Positions 57,317 to 64,000 of a DNA stretch of 64,000 nt are shown here, piece after piece; the first letter of the stretch is position 1, and the number at the start of each line of letters is the position of its first letter. The notes under the pieces were generated by a model. That model was not told the DNA's origin. It saw only the letters and a program-made list of their open reading frames with translations, and ran no database searches. Where the stretch lies: positions 62,001 to 126,000 of the forward strand of contig JAHEGU010000002.1 of assembly GCA_024644945.1 (NCBI GenBank), in the 5' to 3' direction. Source of the stretch: Gammaproteobacteria bacterium (GTDB taxonomy: Bacteria > Pseudomonadota > Gammaproteobacteria > Arenicellales > Poriferihabitantaceae). A program made the position numbers and the translations under genes.

Positions 57317-58444
57317 ATGTCAAAAAGAGATTATTACGAGGTCCTTGGGGTAGATCGCAGTGCTGGCGCTGATGATCTGAAAAAAGCCTATAGACGGTTG
57401 GCCATGAAGTACCACCCAGATCGAAATCAAGGAGACGATAGTGCCGAAGTTAAATTCAAGGAAGCTAAGGAGGCCTATGATGTATTGTCCGACTCGCAGA
57501 AAAAAGCAGCATACGACCAGTTTGGCCACGCAGGTGTGGATCAATCAGCCGGCATGGGCGGCGGCGGGTTCAGTGGCGGCGTAGGCGATATTTTCGGGGA
57601 CATTTTCGGCGACATTTTTGGCGGCGGAGGTGGTGGTAGCCGGCGTCAAAGTCGTGGTGCAGATCTGCGCTATAACCTTGAGTTGAGTCTCGAAGAGGCG
57701 GTTCAAGGAGTGGATAAAAAGATCCGCGTACCGAGGATGTCAGATTGCGCCACCTGCAAAGGCAGCGGCGCGCGACCCGGATCTGAACCCAAGAGCTGCG
57801 GAACCTGTAACGGGCAAGGACAGGTGCGAATGCAGCAGGGATTTTTCTCCGTGCAACAAACCTGTCCACAGTGCCGCGGTCGCGGTAGTGTCATCTCCGA
57901 TCCGTGCTCATCCTGCAATGGACAAGGCATGGTCAGAGACGAAAAGACATTGTCAGTAAAAATACCTGCCGGCGTAGATGAAGGTGATCAGGTGCGACTC
58001 AGCGGGGAAGGCGAGAGCGGTGGGCCAAGTACCCGCCCCGGAGATCTCTATGTGCAGGTGCGGATAAAACAGCACGATTTATTTGAAAGGGATGGTGACA
58101 ATCTGTACTGTGAAGTGCCCGTTAGTTTCAGCACCATGACCTTGGGTGGCAGTATTGAAGTACCTACATTATCAGGCAGGGCGTCTATTAAAATTCCACC
58201 GGAAACCCAATCTGAGAAAGTGTTCCGGTTGCGCGGCAAAGGCGTACGCAATGTGCGAAATGGCAACTTGGGTGACCTTTACTCCAAGGTCGTGGTAGAA
58301 ACCCCGATTAACCTCACTCGCAGGCAAAAGGAGTTAATCAAAGAGCTCGAGGATACGCTCAGTGAAGGTGGGGATCGACATTCTCCGCGAAGCGGCACAT
58401 GGACATCAAAAATAAAGGCTTTCTTTGATGATCTCGTAACCTGA
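57317..58444 (+). CDS. dnaJ: DnaJ co-chaperone
   Basis: A 375-residue type I DnaJ. The J domain (1-70) carries the HPD motif in 'KYHPDRN', then a Gly/Phe-rich region (about 75-120), the zinc-finger domain with four CxxCxGxG repeats ('CATCKGSG', 'CGTCNGQG', 'CPQCRGRG', 'CSSCNGQG') and the C-terminal substrate-binding domain. It stimulates DnaK's ATPase and presents substrate. It follows dnaK after 82 bases. Confidence 0.98.
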   Translation: MSKRDYYEVLGVDRSAGADDLKKAYRRLAMKYHPDRNQGDDSAEVKFKEAKEAYDVLSDSQKKAAYDQFGHAGVDQSAGMGGGGFSGGVGDIFGDIFGDIFGGGGGGSRRQSRGADLRYNLELSLEEAVQGVDKKIRVPRMSDCATCKGSGARPGSEPKSCGTCNGQGQVRMQQGFFSVQQTCPQCRGRGSVISDPCSSCNGQGMVRDEKTLSVKIPAGVDEGDQVRLSGEGESGGPSTRPGDLYVQVRIKQHDLFERDGDNLYCEVPVSFSTMTLGGSIEVPTLSGRASIKIPPETQSEKVFRLRGKGVRNVRNGNLGDLYSKVVVETPINLTRRQKELIKELEDTLSEGGDRHSPRSGTWTSKIKAFFDDLVT

Positions 58445-58497
58445 TGTTTATCTCTGGGCTCGTTATAATCAGCGACTTTTAAAATCAGGGGAAACGA

Positions 58498-59034
58498 GTG
58501 GACGTCGAAAAGACCAGTTTGCCTGGTGTAGTAGTGATTAACCCCACAGTGCATGGAGACGAAAGGGGTTTTTTTATGGAAACATTCCATCAGGAAGATT
58601 TTGCACAGGCCGGACTTCCAGATCACTTCGTTCAGGACAACCATTCACGATCTGCAAAGGGGGTTCTGCGTGGCTTGCACTTCCAATACCCCCAATGGCA
58701 GGGAAAGCTGGTGCGCGCGATCATGGGAGAGATATTTGACGTCGCGGTGGATGTTCGAATTGACTCTCCCAGTCTCGGCGAATGGTTTGGTGTAAATCTC
58801 AGTGCGGAGAATAAAAAGCAAATTTATGTACCTCCGGGCTATGCCCACGGTTTTTGTGTGCTCAGTGATATGGCCGAAGTCGTTTATAAATGCACAACAC
58901 TTTATAAACCCAAAGATGAAATAGGGATTCGCTGGGATGATCCTGAAATTGGCATAGAGTGGCCGGTTGAAAATCCTGTAGTGTCGGAGAAGGATCGTCA
59001 CGCCGGGCTATTGTCTGAGCTTAATGTTCGATGA
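58498..59034 (+). CDS. rfbC: dTDP-4-dehydrorhamnose 3,5-epimerase
   Basis: A 178-residue epimerase of dTDP-L-rhamnose synthesis. The block 'GDERGFFMETFHQEDFAQAG' and the catalytic His region 'VLRGLHFQYPQWQGKLVRA', followed by 'YVPPGYAHGFCVLSDMAEV', identify the family. The start is GTG, fixed by the strong 'AGGGGAA' seven bases upstream. It overlaps rfbD by four bases. The first two pathway enzymes (RfbA, RfbB) are not in the window. Confidence 0.94.
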   Translation: MDVEKTSLPGVVVINPTVHGDERGFFMETFHQEDFAQAGLPDHFVQDNHSRSAKGVLRGLHFQYPQWQGKLVRAIMGEIFDVAVDVRIDSPSLGEWFGVNLSAENKKQIYVPPGYAHGFCVLSDMAEVVYKCTTLYKPKDEIGIRWDDPEIGIEWPVENPVVSEKDRHAGLLSELNVR

Positions 59035-59903
59035 GTAATCCTCGTAAAGTGTTGATTTTCGGCAAACATGGCCAGGTCGGCGGTCAGCTGGTAAATCAAT
59101 TGGCGCAAAGAGAGGAATACGCAGTAGTTGCCACCGATATCGAGGATGTAGATCTGACCGATGATACGGCAACCCGGACACTCGTAATTGAGCAGCGGCC
59201 TGATTGGGTCATCAATACTTCGGCGCATACTGCCGTGGACCGCGCTGAAACTGAACGGGAGCTTGCGCATCAATTAAATGCAGTTGCCCCTCGCGTAATT
59301 GCCGAAGCTTGTTCGGAAATTGGTGCCGCCATGATTCATTACTCAACAGATTATGTGTTTGATGGCAGTGCGTCGGTGCCCTATGTGGAGACGGACCAAC
59401 CAAATCCCCAAAGCGTCTACGGTATTACCAAGTTGGAAGGGGAACGCGCGGTGCTGTCTGCGCTTGATCATTCGCTAATATTCAGAACCGCATGGGTCTA
59501 TTCAAAGGATGGTAAGAACTTTGTCAATACGATGCTGCGCCTGGCTGGCGAACGGAGTGAAATAAAAGTTGTTTGTGATCAGTATGGTAGTCCCACCCTG
59601 GCTGACGATCTCGCTGCAATGACAATCGGTGCTCTGGGCCGAGTCGTTGTTGATACAGATTTTTCTGCATATGGGATCTATCATGCTACCGGGCAGGGAG
59701 TTGTGAGCTGGGCCGGATTTAGCGGTGAGATTATGCGGTTATCAGGAAACAGCCAGGTAAAGGTCCATCCAATACCTTCTTCAGATTATCCCACCCCAGC
59801 GCCCAGACCCGCTTACTCAGTACTTTCAAACCATAAGCTGAAACAGCAGTTTGGACTGGAGTTGCCACATTGGCAGGATGCTCTTGGCCGCTGTCTTGGG
59901 TAA
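59031..59903 (+). CDS. rfbD: dTDP-4-dehydrorhamnose reductase
   Basis: A 290-residue extended SDR that makes the last step to dTDP-L-rhamnose with NAD(P)H. The cofactor motif is 'IFGKHGQVGGQLV', the catalytic Tyr-Lys pair 'YGITKLEGE', preceded by 'YSTDYVFDGS'. It starts within the rfbC stop (ATGA overlap), which secures joint translation. The downstream helicase gene overlaps its end by about 26 bases. Confidence 0.94.
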   Translation: MSNPRKVLIFGKHGQVGGQLVNQLAQREEYAVVATDIEDVDLTDDTATRTLVIEQRPDWVINTSAHTAVDRAETERELAHQLNAVAPRVIAEACSEIGAAMIHYSTDYVFDGSASVPYVETDQPNPQSVYGITKLEGERAVLSALDHSLIFRTAWVYSKDGKNFVNTMLRLAGERSEIKVVCDQYGSPTLADDLAAMTIGALGRVVVDTDFSAYGIYHATGQGVVSWAGFSGEIMRLSGNSQVKVHPIPSSDYPTPAPRPAYSVLSNHKLKQQFGLELPHWQDALGRCLG

Positions 59904-61818
59904 ATCTGAAGAAGCTGCCGTCGAGGCTCTCGGAGAGAAAGGGCCGTTTCACACCAGGCTGGATGGGTTTACGCCGCGAACGGGACAGCAACAGATGGCC
60001 GCATCGGTGGCGGATACACTTGCACTGGGTGGAACCCTGGTTGTGGAGTCAGGAACAGGCACAGGAAAAACCTTTGCCTACCTGGTGCCGATCTTGCTAG
60101 GTGGCGATCGCACTATTATTTCAACTGGCACGCGCCATCTTCAGGATCAGATATTTCATCGTGATCTTCCTGCTGTCGCAGAAATTCTTGATCGCCAGGT
60201 GAATGCCGTAATGTTAAAAGGGCGATCCAACTACCTGTGTCGTTACCGCTTACGTTATAACAGCGGGCAGACCGAGCTGGTCGGCAAATCATCCGATCTG
60301 TCATTTAATATTATTGAAAGGTGGGCTTCCAGCACCAGAACAGGTGATATTGCGGAAGTGAGTGAAATCAGTGATCAGGCGCCGGTCTGGAAGGAAGTAA
60401 CTTCAACTGTGGATAACTGCCTCGGAGGGAAGTGCCCGGAATTCAAGAAATGTTTTGTGACCAAAGCGAGACAGAGCGCAATGGATGCGGATGTGGTGGT
60501 AGTGAATCACCACCTGTTTTTCTCTGACCTTACGCTCAAGGATGACGGCTTTGGAGAATTGTTGCCAAACTATGATGCAGTGGTATTCGACGAAGCTCAC
60601 ACACTTTGTGATGTTGCTTCTAATTTTTTTGGATTTTCGATATCGAGTTTTCAAATACGTGATCTTTGTGCCGATATATCGAAAGTTGAGAAAGAAGAAA
60701 AGAGTGGCACGGATTTCAATGCCGTAATTCCACCACTGGAGCAATCGGTAGATCGGCTGCTGGTCGAGTTAGCCAGCTGTGCGGATCTCTCAGTCGATGT
60801 GTCCGCGGTTGATACACCAGGTTTTCGCAGTGCTCTTGAAACGTTGCAAATTCGTATAGGCCTATTATTGGAGCAGCTCGAAGTTGCGTCGATTGCGGGA
60901 GAAGGGTTGGATCGGTGTTACCAGCGCGCATTACAAATGCAAGAGCGACTGGATCTTTGGATTGAAGGTAGGGACCACAATCTTGTGCGCTGGCTAGGTG
61001 TTGGGCAGCGCTCTTTTCGCCTCCAGGCCACTCCACTTCGAATAAGGAACCGATTTATTGAAATTATGCAGCGCGCAAAATCGTGGATATTTACTTCAGC
61101 GACGCTTGCGATAGGTGACGATTTTACTGCGTTTAGCAGTCAACTTGGGCTAGAGGAGGGACAGCATGCCAGATGGCAGAGCCCGTATGATTTTACCCAA
61201 AATGCACTGCTTTATCTGCCGACAGATATGCCAGAACCTCGTGAATATGCATACCCGGACCGTCTTGTGGAGGTCATCCTCGAAGTGACCGGTGCCAGTC
61301 AGGGAAGAGCATTTTGTCTATTTACCAGCCATGCGATGATGAACAGGGTCGCGCGAATACTCAAAAAACAGTGTCGTTGGCCTCTGATGATCCAAGGTGA
61401 AGCGCCAAGAAGTGAACTAATGGATCGTTTCCAGCGAACCGCAAACAGTGTATTGCTTGGAACTTCCAGTTTCTGGGAAGGGGTTGATATTAAAGGGGAC
61501 GCGCTGTCCTGTGTGATTATTGATAAATTGCCGTTCGCGCCTCCAGGAGATCCTGTATTAAAGAGTCGTCTGCAAGTCTGTGAAGAAGAAGGCGGTAATC
61601 CGTTTATGGAAATTCAGGTTCCTGCTGCGGCGATCTCTCTTAAGCAGGGTGCGGGCAGATTGATACGATCTGAAACTGATAAAGGTGTGCTGGTATTGTG
61701 TGATCCGAGATTAGTGACAAAACGATACGGAGAACTGTTCCTGAAAAGTCTGCCGCCAATGCCGGTTACCCGGCAAGTTAATGATGTTCAGAACTTTTTT
61801 AAAAACTCACAATATTGA
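59878..61818 (+). CDS. yoaA: YoaA/DinG-family ATP-dependent DNA helicase
   Basis: A 646-residue XPD-type superfamily 2 helicase. Walker A is 'VESGTGTGKT', the DEAH box 'VVFDEAHTL', and the iron-sulfur cysteines are in 'NYLCRYR', 'DNCLGGKCPEFKKCFV'. Later motifs are 'TSSFWEGVDIKGD' and 'QGAGRLIRSETDKG'. YoaA helps repair of replication-stalling damage in E. coli. The ORF track starts at a TTG inside rfbD; the ATG at 59878 is preferred although it also overlaps rfbD. The tsaB gene follows three bases later, as in E. coli where yoaA and tsaB are neighbours. Confidence 0.92.
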   Translation: MLLAAVLGKSEEAAVEALGEKGPFHTRLDGFTPRTGQQQMAASVADTLALGGTLVVESGTGTGKTFAYLVPILLGGDRTIISTGTRHLQDQIFHRDLPAVAEILDRQVNAVMLKGRSNYLCRYRLRYNSGQTELVGKSSDLSFNIIERWASSTRTGDIAEVSEISDQAPVWKEVTSTVDNCLGGKCPEFKKCFVTKARQSAMDADVVVVNHHLFFSDLTLKDDGFGELLPNYDAVVFDEAHTLCDVASNFFGFSISSFQIRDLCADISKVEKEEKSGTDFNAVIPPLEQSVDRLLVELASCADLSVDVSAVDTPGFRSALETLQIRIGLLLEQLEVASIAGEGLDRCYQRALQMQERLDLWIEGRDHNLVRWLGVGQRSFRLQATPLRIRNRFIEIMQRAKSWIFTSATLAIGDDFTAFSSQLGLEEGQHARWQSPYDFTQNALLYLPTDMPEPREYAYPDRLVEVILEVTGASQGRAFCLFTSHAMMNRVARILKKQCRWPLMIQGEAPRSELMDRFQRTANSVLLGTSSFWEGVDIKGDALSCVIIDKLPFAPPGDPVLKSRLQVCEEEGGNPFMEIQVPAAAISLKQGAGRLIRSETDKGVLVLCDPRLVTKRYGELFLKSLPPMPVTRQVNDVQNFFKNSQY

Positions 61819-61821
61819 GGC

Positions 61822-62538
61822 ATGAAAATTCTCGGCATCGATACTGCAACCGAATGCTGCTCCGTAGCGATTGCACCGGGTGATGGCCACGAGATTGATG
61901 AAATACAGCACATTACCCCCAGTGGGCACTCCAGGATGGTGCCGGGTATGGTCGGAGAACTGCTTAGCAAGCATCAGTTGAGTCTTACTGATCTGGATGC
62001 GCTGTCAGTGGATATTGGTCCCGGGTCATTCACTGGGCTTCGAATTGGTATCGGAGTTGTGCAAGGTCTTGCTTATGCGGCAGGTATCCGTACTGTCGGA
62101 GTAAGCTCATTGCATGCATTGGCGGGACATTGTCCAGACGGATTAAGCGTTTCCGCTATCGATGCCAGAATGAAGCAGGTGTATTGGGGGGTATTCGAAA
62201 AGCGGGGAGCGGAACCGAGAAAATTAGCCGGGCCTTTTGTGACGGCACCAGAACAGATTGAAAACATGTTCTCTGAGGTAGTCGAGGCAGAATATTTGAC
62301 GCGATTGAATCGTGAAGATTCGATATTTGCTGTTGGCAATGGCTGGGATCACTATTCTTGTCAGCTTCCCAGCTCAGTCGGCACACACACAGTCAGCGTA
62401 ATCGAAAAAAGTTACCCTCTCGCGTCGCAAATTGTCCAGCTGGCTTTACGGGCCGATCAGGCTGCGTTTCATTCGCCTCTCGAACTGGCTGCGGCCTATG
62501 TCAGAAATAAGGTTGCAAATCGTCCTGGAGAAGGCTAG
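61822..62538 (+). CDS. tsaB: TsaB, tRNA threonylcarbamoyladenosine synthesis partner
   Basis: A 238-residue ASKHA-fold protein. The N-terminus 'ILGIDTATECCSVAI' and 'VDIGPGSFTGLRIGIGVVQGLAYA' identify TsaB, which pairs with TsaD and TsaE for t6A modification of ANN-decoding tRNAs. It lacks the full metal-binding set of TsaD, as expected. Its TAG stop shares CTAG with the stop of the convergent gene at 62535, so the two coding regions overlap by four bases. Confidence 0.94.
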   Translation: MKILGIDTATECCSVAIAPGDGHEIDEIQHITPSGHSRMVPGMVGELLSKHQLSLTDLDALSVDIGPGSFTGLRIGIGVVQGLAYAAGIRTVGVSSLHALAGHCPDGLSVSAIDARMKQVYWGVFEKRGAEPRKLAGPFVTAPEQIENMFSEVVEAEYLTRLNREDSIFAVGNGWDHYSCQLPSSVGTHTVSVIEKSYPLASQIVQLALRADQAAFHSPLELAAAYVRNKVANRPGEG

Positions 62539-63002
62539 CAAAGTACCTGAAACCGCTGGACTGATACCTTTTCTCCATCGATAAAAACTTCCGCTTTCCA
62601 TTCCCCAATAAACTCTTCCATGCCGAATGACGGATCGAACATCTGACCCACTATAGCACCGGTTGGACCATGTAACTGCAGCCATGCCCATATTTTGGTT
62701 ATCGGTAACCCTTGAAAGTTAAAGCGGGTCAGTTCGCGTTGGTCGTCCAGTGGATCAAGCCATCGAACTTTCAGTTCATGACTCTCCTGTTTTAATCCAG
62801 CTACTGTGACCACAACAAATATCCGGTCTGAGCAGTCAAACTGAGTCATGGGTTGGTCGAGAGGCTGGCCTTCTTTTTCCTGGTTGGTCAGAAAAATATT
62901 ATACCCAACACTCTGTTGTGCTAGCGATGCGCATGAAAAAAGCAGCATGGAAACCCATGCTGCTTTCAGAAAAAAAAATCTTATTATTTGCCGTTTGGTC
63001 AG
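62535..63002 (-). CDS. Small exported protein of unknown function, non-ATG start proposed
   Basis: The ORF track starts at an ATG (62948) that would give a signal peptide without a basic n-region. Reading the same frame further upstream gives 'TKRQIIRFFFLKAAWVSMLLFSCASLAQ', a complete signal peptide, preceded by a CTG at 63000-63002 with 'GGAG' six to seven bases before it. I propose this as the start. The mature part (about 125 residues) has two cysteines ('FDCSDR' and the last residue) and beta-rich sequence ending 'FIDGEKVSVQRFQVLC'; no family is recognised. An intrinsic terminator hairpin lies inside the signal-peptide coding part. It is convergent with tsaB. Confidence 0.55.
   Translation of the reverse strand: MTKRQIIRFFFLKAAWVSMLLFSCASLAQQSVGYNIFLTNQEKEGQPLDQPMTQFDCSDRIFVVVTVAGLKQESHELKVRWLDPLDDQRELTRFNFQGLPITKIWAWLQLHGPTGAIVGQMFDPSFGMEEFIGEWKAEVFIDGEKVSVQRFQVLC
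62936..62966 (-). terminator. Strong intrinsic terminator after the lipoprotein gene
   Basis: On the minus strand AGCAGCATGG-type arms pair over 10 to 12 base pairs around a four-base loop, followed by six T. It is about 50 bases downstream of the lipoprotein stop at 63015. It also falls inside the proposed coding region of the next minus-strand gene, so it may work as an attenuator. Confidence 0.75.
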
Positions 63003-63014
63003 AACAGACTCCGT

Positions 63015-63629
63015 TCAGGTGCTGCAACGATCGAAGTTACCCATCTCGAGAAACGTCGTTGCGCTGACATCTATTGGAGTTCCGTTAAATTCGGCACCTG
63101 ACGCAGTAACTTTGACGTTATAGCTGGCAATACTGCCAGAAGTCTGCGCCGCGAACTCCGGCAAAGTTAAGTCGAGATCGACCAGAACGACTTGAAATGA
63201 CGCAGTGGAAGTCCCATTGGGCAACGTCATGGTCTGCAGGTAAACCCTATCCTGCAAACGAGGTGCAAAGGAATTTGCAGGGATGAAAGATACCCTGTAA
63301 CGATCAAAGGACACGCCTTCAGGGAAAAACTCGATCGGAGTCAATCCCGATGAATCCATGAGGTCTCGAGAGTTAATTGTCAGGGTGCCGAAAGTGGTGG
63401 TCAGCCCAGGCTCGAGCACTACTTCAGCATCTGGGTCATCGGGTACTTCGCAGATATCCTGGATGGCATCCACACTGGGGCTATCATTCACTATTAAAGA
63501 CGTCAGCAGCAATAAATCCCCTTGAGTCGTCTGCACTCCCAGTCCATCACCGCTGGAAGTCGTGCCGCCTTTACTGCTACAGCCCCCCAGTAGGAATAGA
63601 GCGACAAGCAACGGTGTTAATTTTTTCAT
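63015..63629 (-). CDS. Small lipoprotein of unknown function
   Basis: A 204-residue predicted lipoprotein with n-region 'MKKLTPLL' and lipobox 'LLGGC'. The ATG at 63629 is preferred over 63644 because 'GGGGGAGAATTCC' lies directly upstream. After a Ser/Gly/Thr-rich linker the mature part is beta-rich and has three cysteines ('DICEVPD' and 'DRCST' among them). No catalytic motif is seen. The sequence resembles nothing I can name. A strong terminator follows, so it is probably transcribed on its own or with attenuation of the next gene. Confidence 0.65.
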   Translation of the reverse strand: MKKLTPLLVALFLLGGCSSKGGTTSSGDGLGVQTTQGDLLLLTSLIVNDSPSVDAIQDICEVPDDPDAEVVLEPGLTTTFGTLTINSRDLMDSSGLTPIEFFPEGVSFDRYRVSFIPANSFAPRLQDRVYLQTMTLPNGTSTASFQVVLVDLDLTLPEFAAQTSGSIASYNVKVTASGAEFNGTPIDVSATTFLEMGNFDRCST

Positions 63630-63732
63630 GGAATTCTCCCCCAAATGCTTTAAAAATTATCGTGTTAAAGAGTTTATTACTACTTCTTTATTAAGTTGAA
63701 AGATAACTGGAATAAGCGCTGAGGTCAATCGC

Positions 63733-64000
63733 TCAGGCCAATATTATCGAGGTCACAAATCGAGTCCCGAAATAAGCCAGAATAAGCACTGCAAAGGCAA
63801 CCAGGGTCCATTTTGCCGCAATTCTGCCTCTCCAGCCATATATTTTATGTCCTGCGAGGAGCGCCGAAAACCCCAACCAGGCAATAAATGACAATAATAT
63901 GTGATGGTTGAACTCCAAAGATTTCCCATACACTTGCCATGAAGAAATCATTCCGGTTACAAGATTAATGGTCAGGAGAATAACACCAAGAAGGGTAAGC
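63733..64000 (-). CDS. CcsA/YpjD-like cytochrome c assembly membrane protein, C-terminal part
   Basis: The ORF track lists only 63733-63951 from an internal Met, but the frame is open to the window edge and continues 'LTLLGVILLTINLVTG'. The visible 89 residues have three hydrophobic segments and the family blocks 'LEFNHHILLSFIAWLGFSALL' and 'YGWRGRIAAKWTLVAFAVLILAYFGTRFV', typical of the C-terminal end of YpjD/CcsA-like proteins. CcsA-type proteins handle haem during cytochrome c maturation; the YpjD subgroup is usually found next to ffh and has an unclear role. The gene's start is outside the window. Confidence 0.82.
   Translation of the reverse strand, partial: LTLLGVILLTINLVTGMISSWQVYGKSLEFNHHILLSFIAWLGFSALLAGHKIYGWRGRIAAKWTLVAFAVLILAYFGTRFVTSIILA

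Overview
The window reads as chromosomal DNA of a gammaproteobacterium, probably a free-living marine or other aquatic heterotroph. The evidence is a ChpA/ChpC-type (type IV pilus) chemosensory system, the YoaA-TsaB pair, the GrpE-DnaK-DnaJ and ErpA housekeeping genes, a MoxR/DUF58/TgpA trio, a multi-gene Mrp cation/proton antiporter, and a set of catabolic genes for small marine-type substrates (methylated glycines, an arginine-type transaminase, a probable C3-sulfonate locus). The order cannot be fixed from the sequence alone. I saw no phage, insertion sequence, CRISPR array, tRNA or rRNA.

Layout. 1-1715: the end of a chemosensory operon (ChpA C-terminus, ChpC). 1725-7060: an inositol-phosphatase-family enzyme followed by transketolase, phosphoglycerate kinase and class II aldolase. 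7200-12066: envelope genes, namely an M14 peptidase lipoprotein and, on the other strand, a three-gene operon (Sel1/SH3 protein, TPR protein, L,D-transpeptidase); the TPR protein and the transpeptidase carry the same kind of C-terminal NTF2-like domain. 12230-14627: TerC, an MFS carrier and an RDD protein. 14628-14973: a gene-free, AT-rich stretch with three perfect DnaA boxes. 14974-20617: an amine oxidoreductase, an ABC exporter and a large HELGH-containing lipoprotein.

20768-28164 is a nine-gene, tightly overlapping Mrp-type antiporter operon on the minus strand. It has three NuoL/M/N-like subunits instead of the usual two, and a fused DUF4040-MbhE-MnhB protein in place of the C-terminal part of MrpA. 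Two nested palindromic operators lie upstream of it. 28382-34637 holds an unknown exported protein, a DoeB-like deacylase, the radical-SAM protein YgiQ, a gamma-glutamylcyclotransferase-like gene broken by one in-frame stop, and an MmgE/PrpD protein. 34698-38689 is the TgpA/DUF58/MoxR operon.

38799-52875 is the catabolic part: an AruH-like transaminase, a dimethylglycine-dehydrogenase-like flavoprotein, and a cytochrome c'-like lipoprotein behind a perfect FNR/ANR box. Then follows a minus-strand block of GMC oxidoreductase, HpsN-like histidinol-dehydrogenase homologue, SDR, zinc-dependent MDR, TAXI binding protein and fused TRAP permease. The latter resembles the hps route for 2,3-dihydroxypropane-1-sulfonate (sulfopropanediol), with its own importer.

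52995-64000 is mostly conserved housekeeping: a CsgG-family lipoprotein-like protein, ErpA, the GrpE/DnaK/DnaJ chaperones, RfbC and RfbD for dTDP-rhamnose, YoaA helicase, TsaB, two small exported proteins, and the C-terminal end of a CcsA/YpjD-like membrane protein cut by the window edge.
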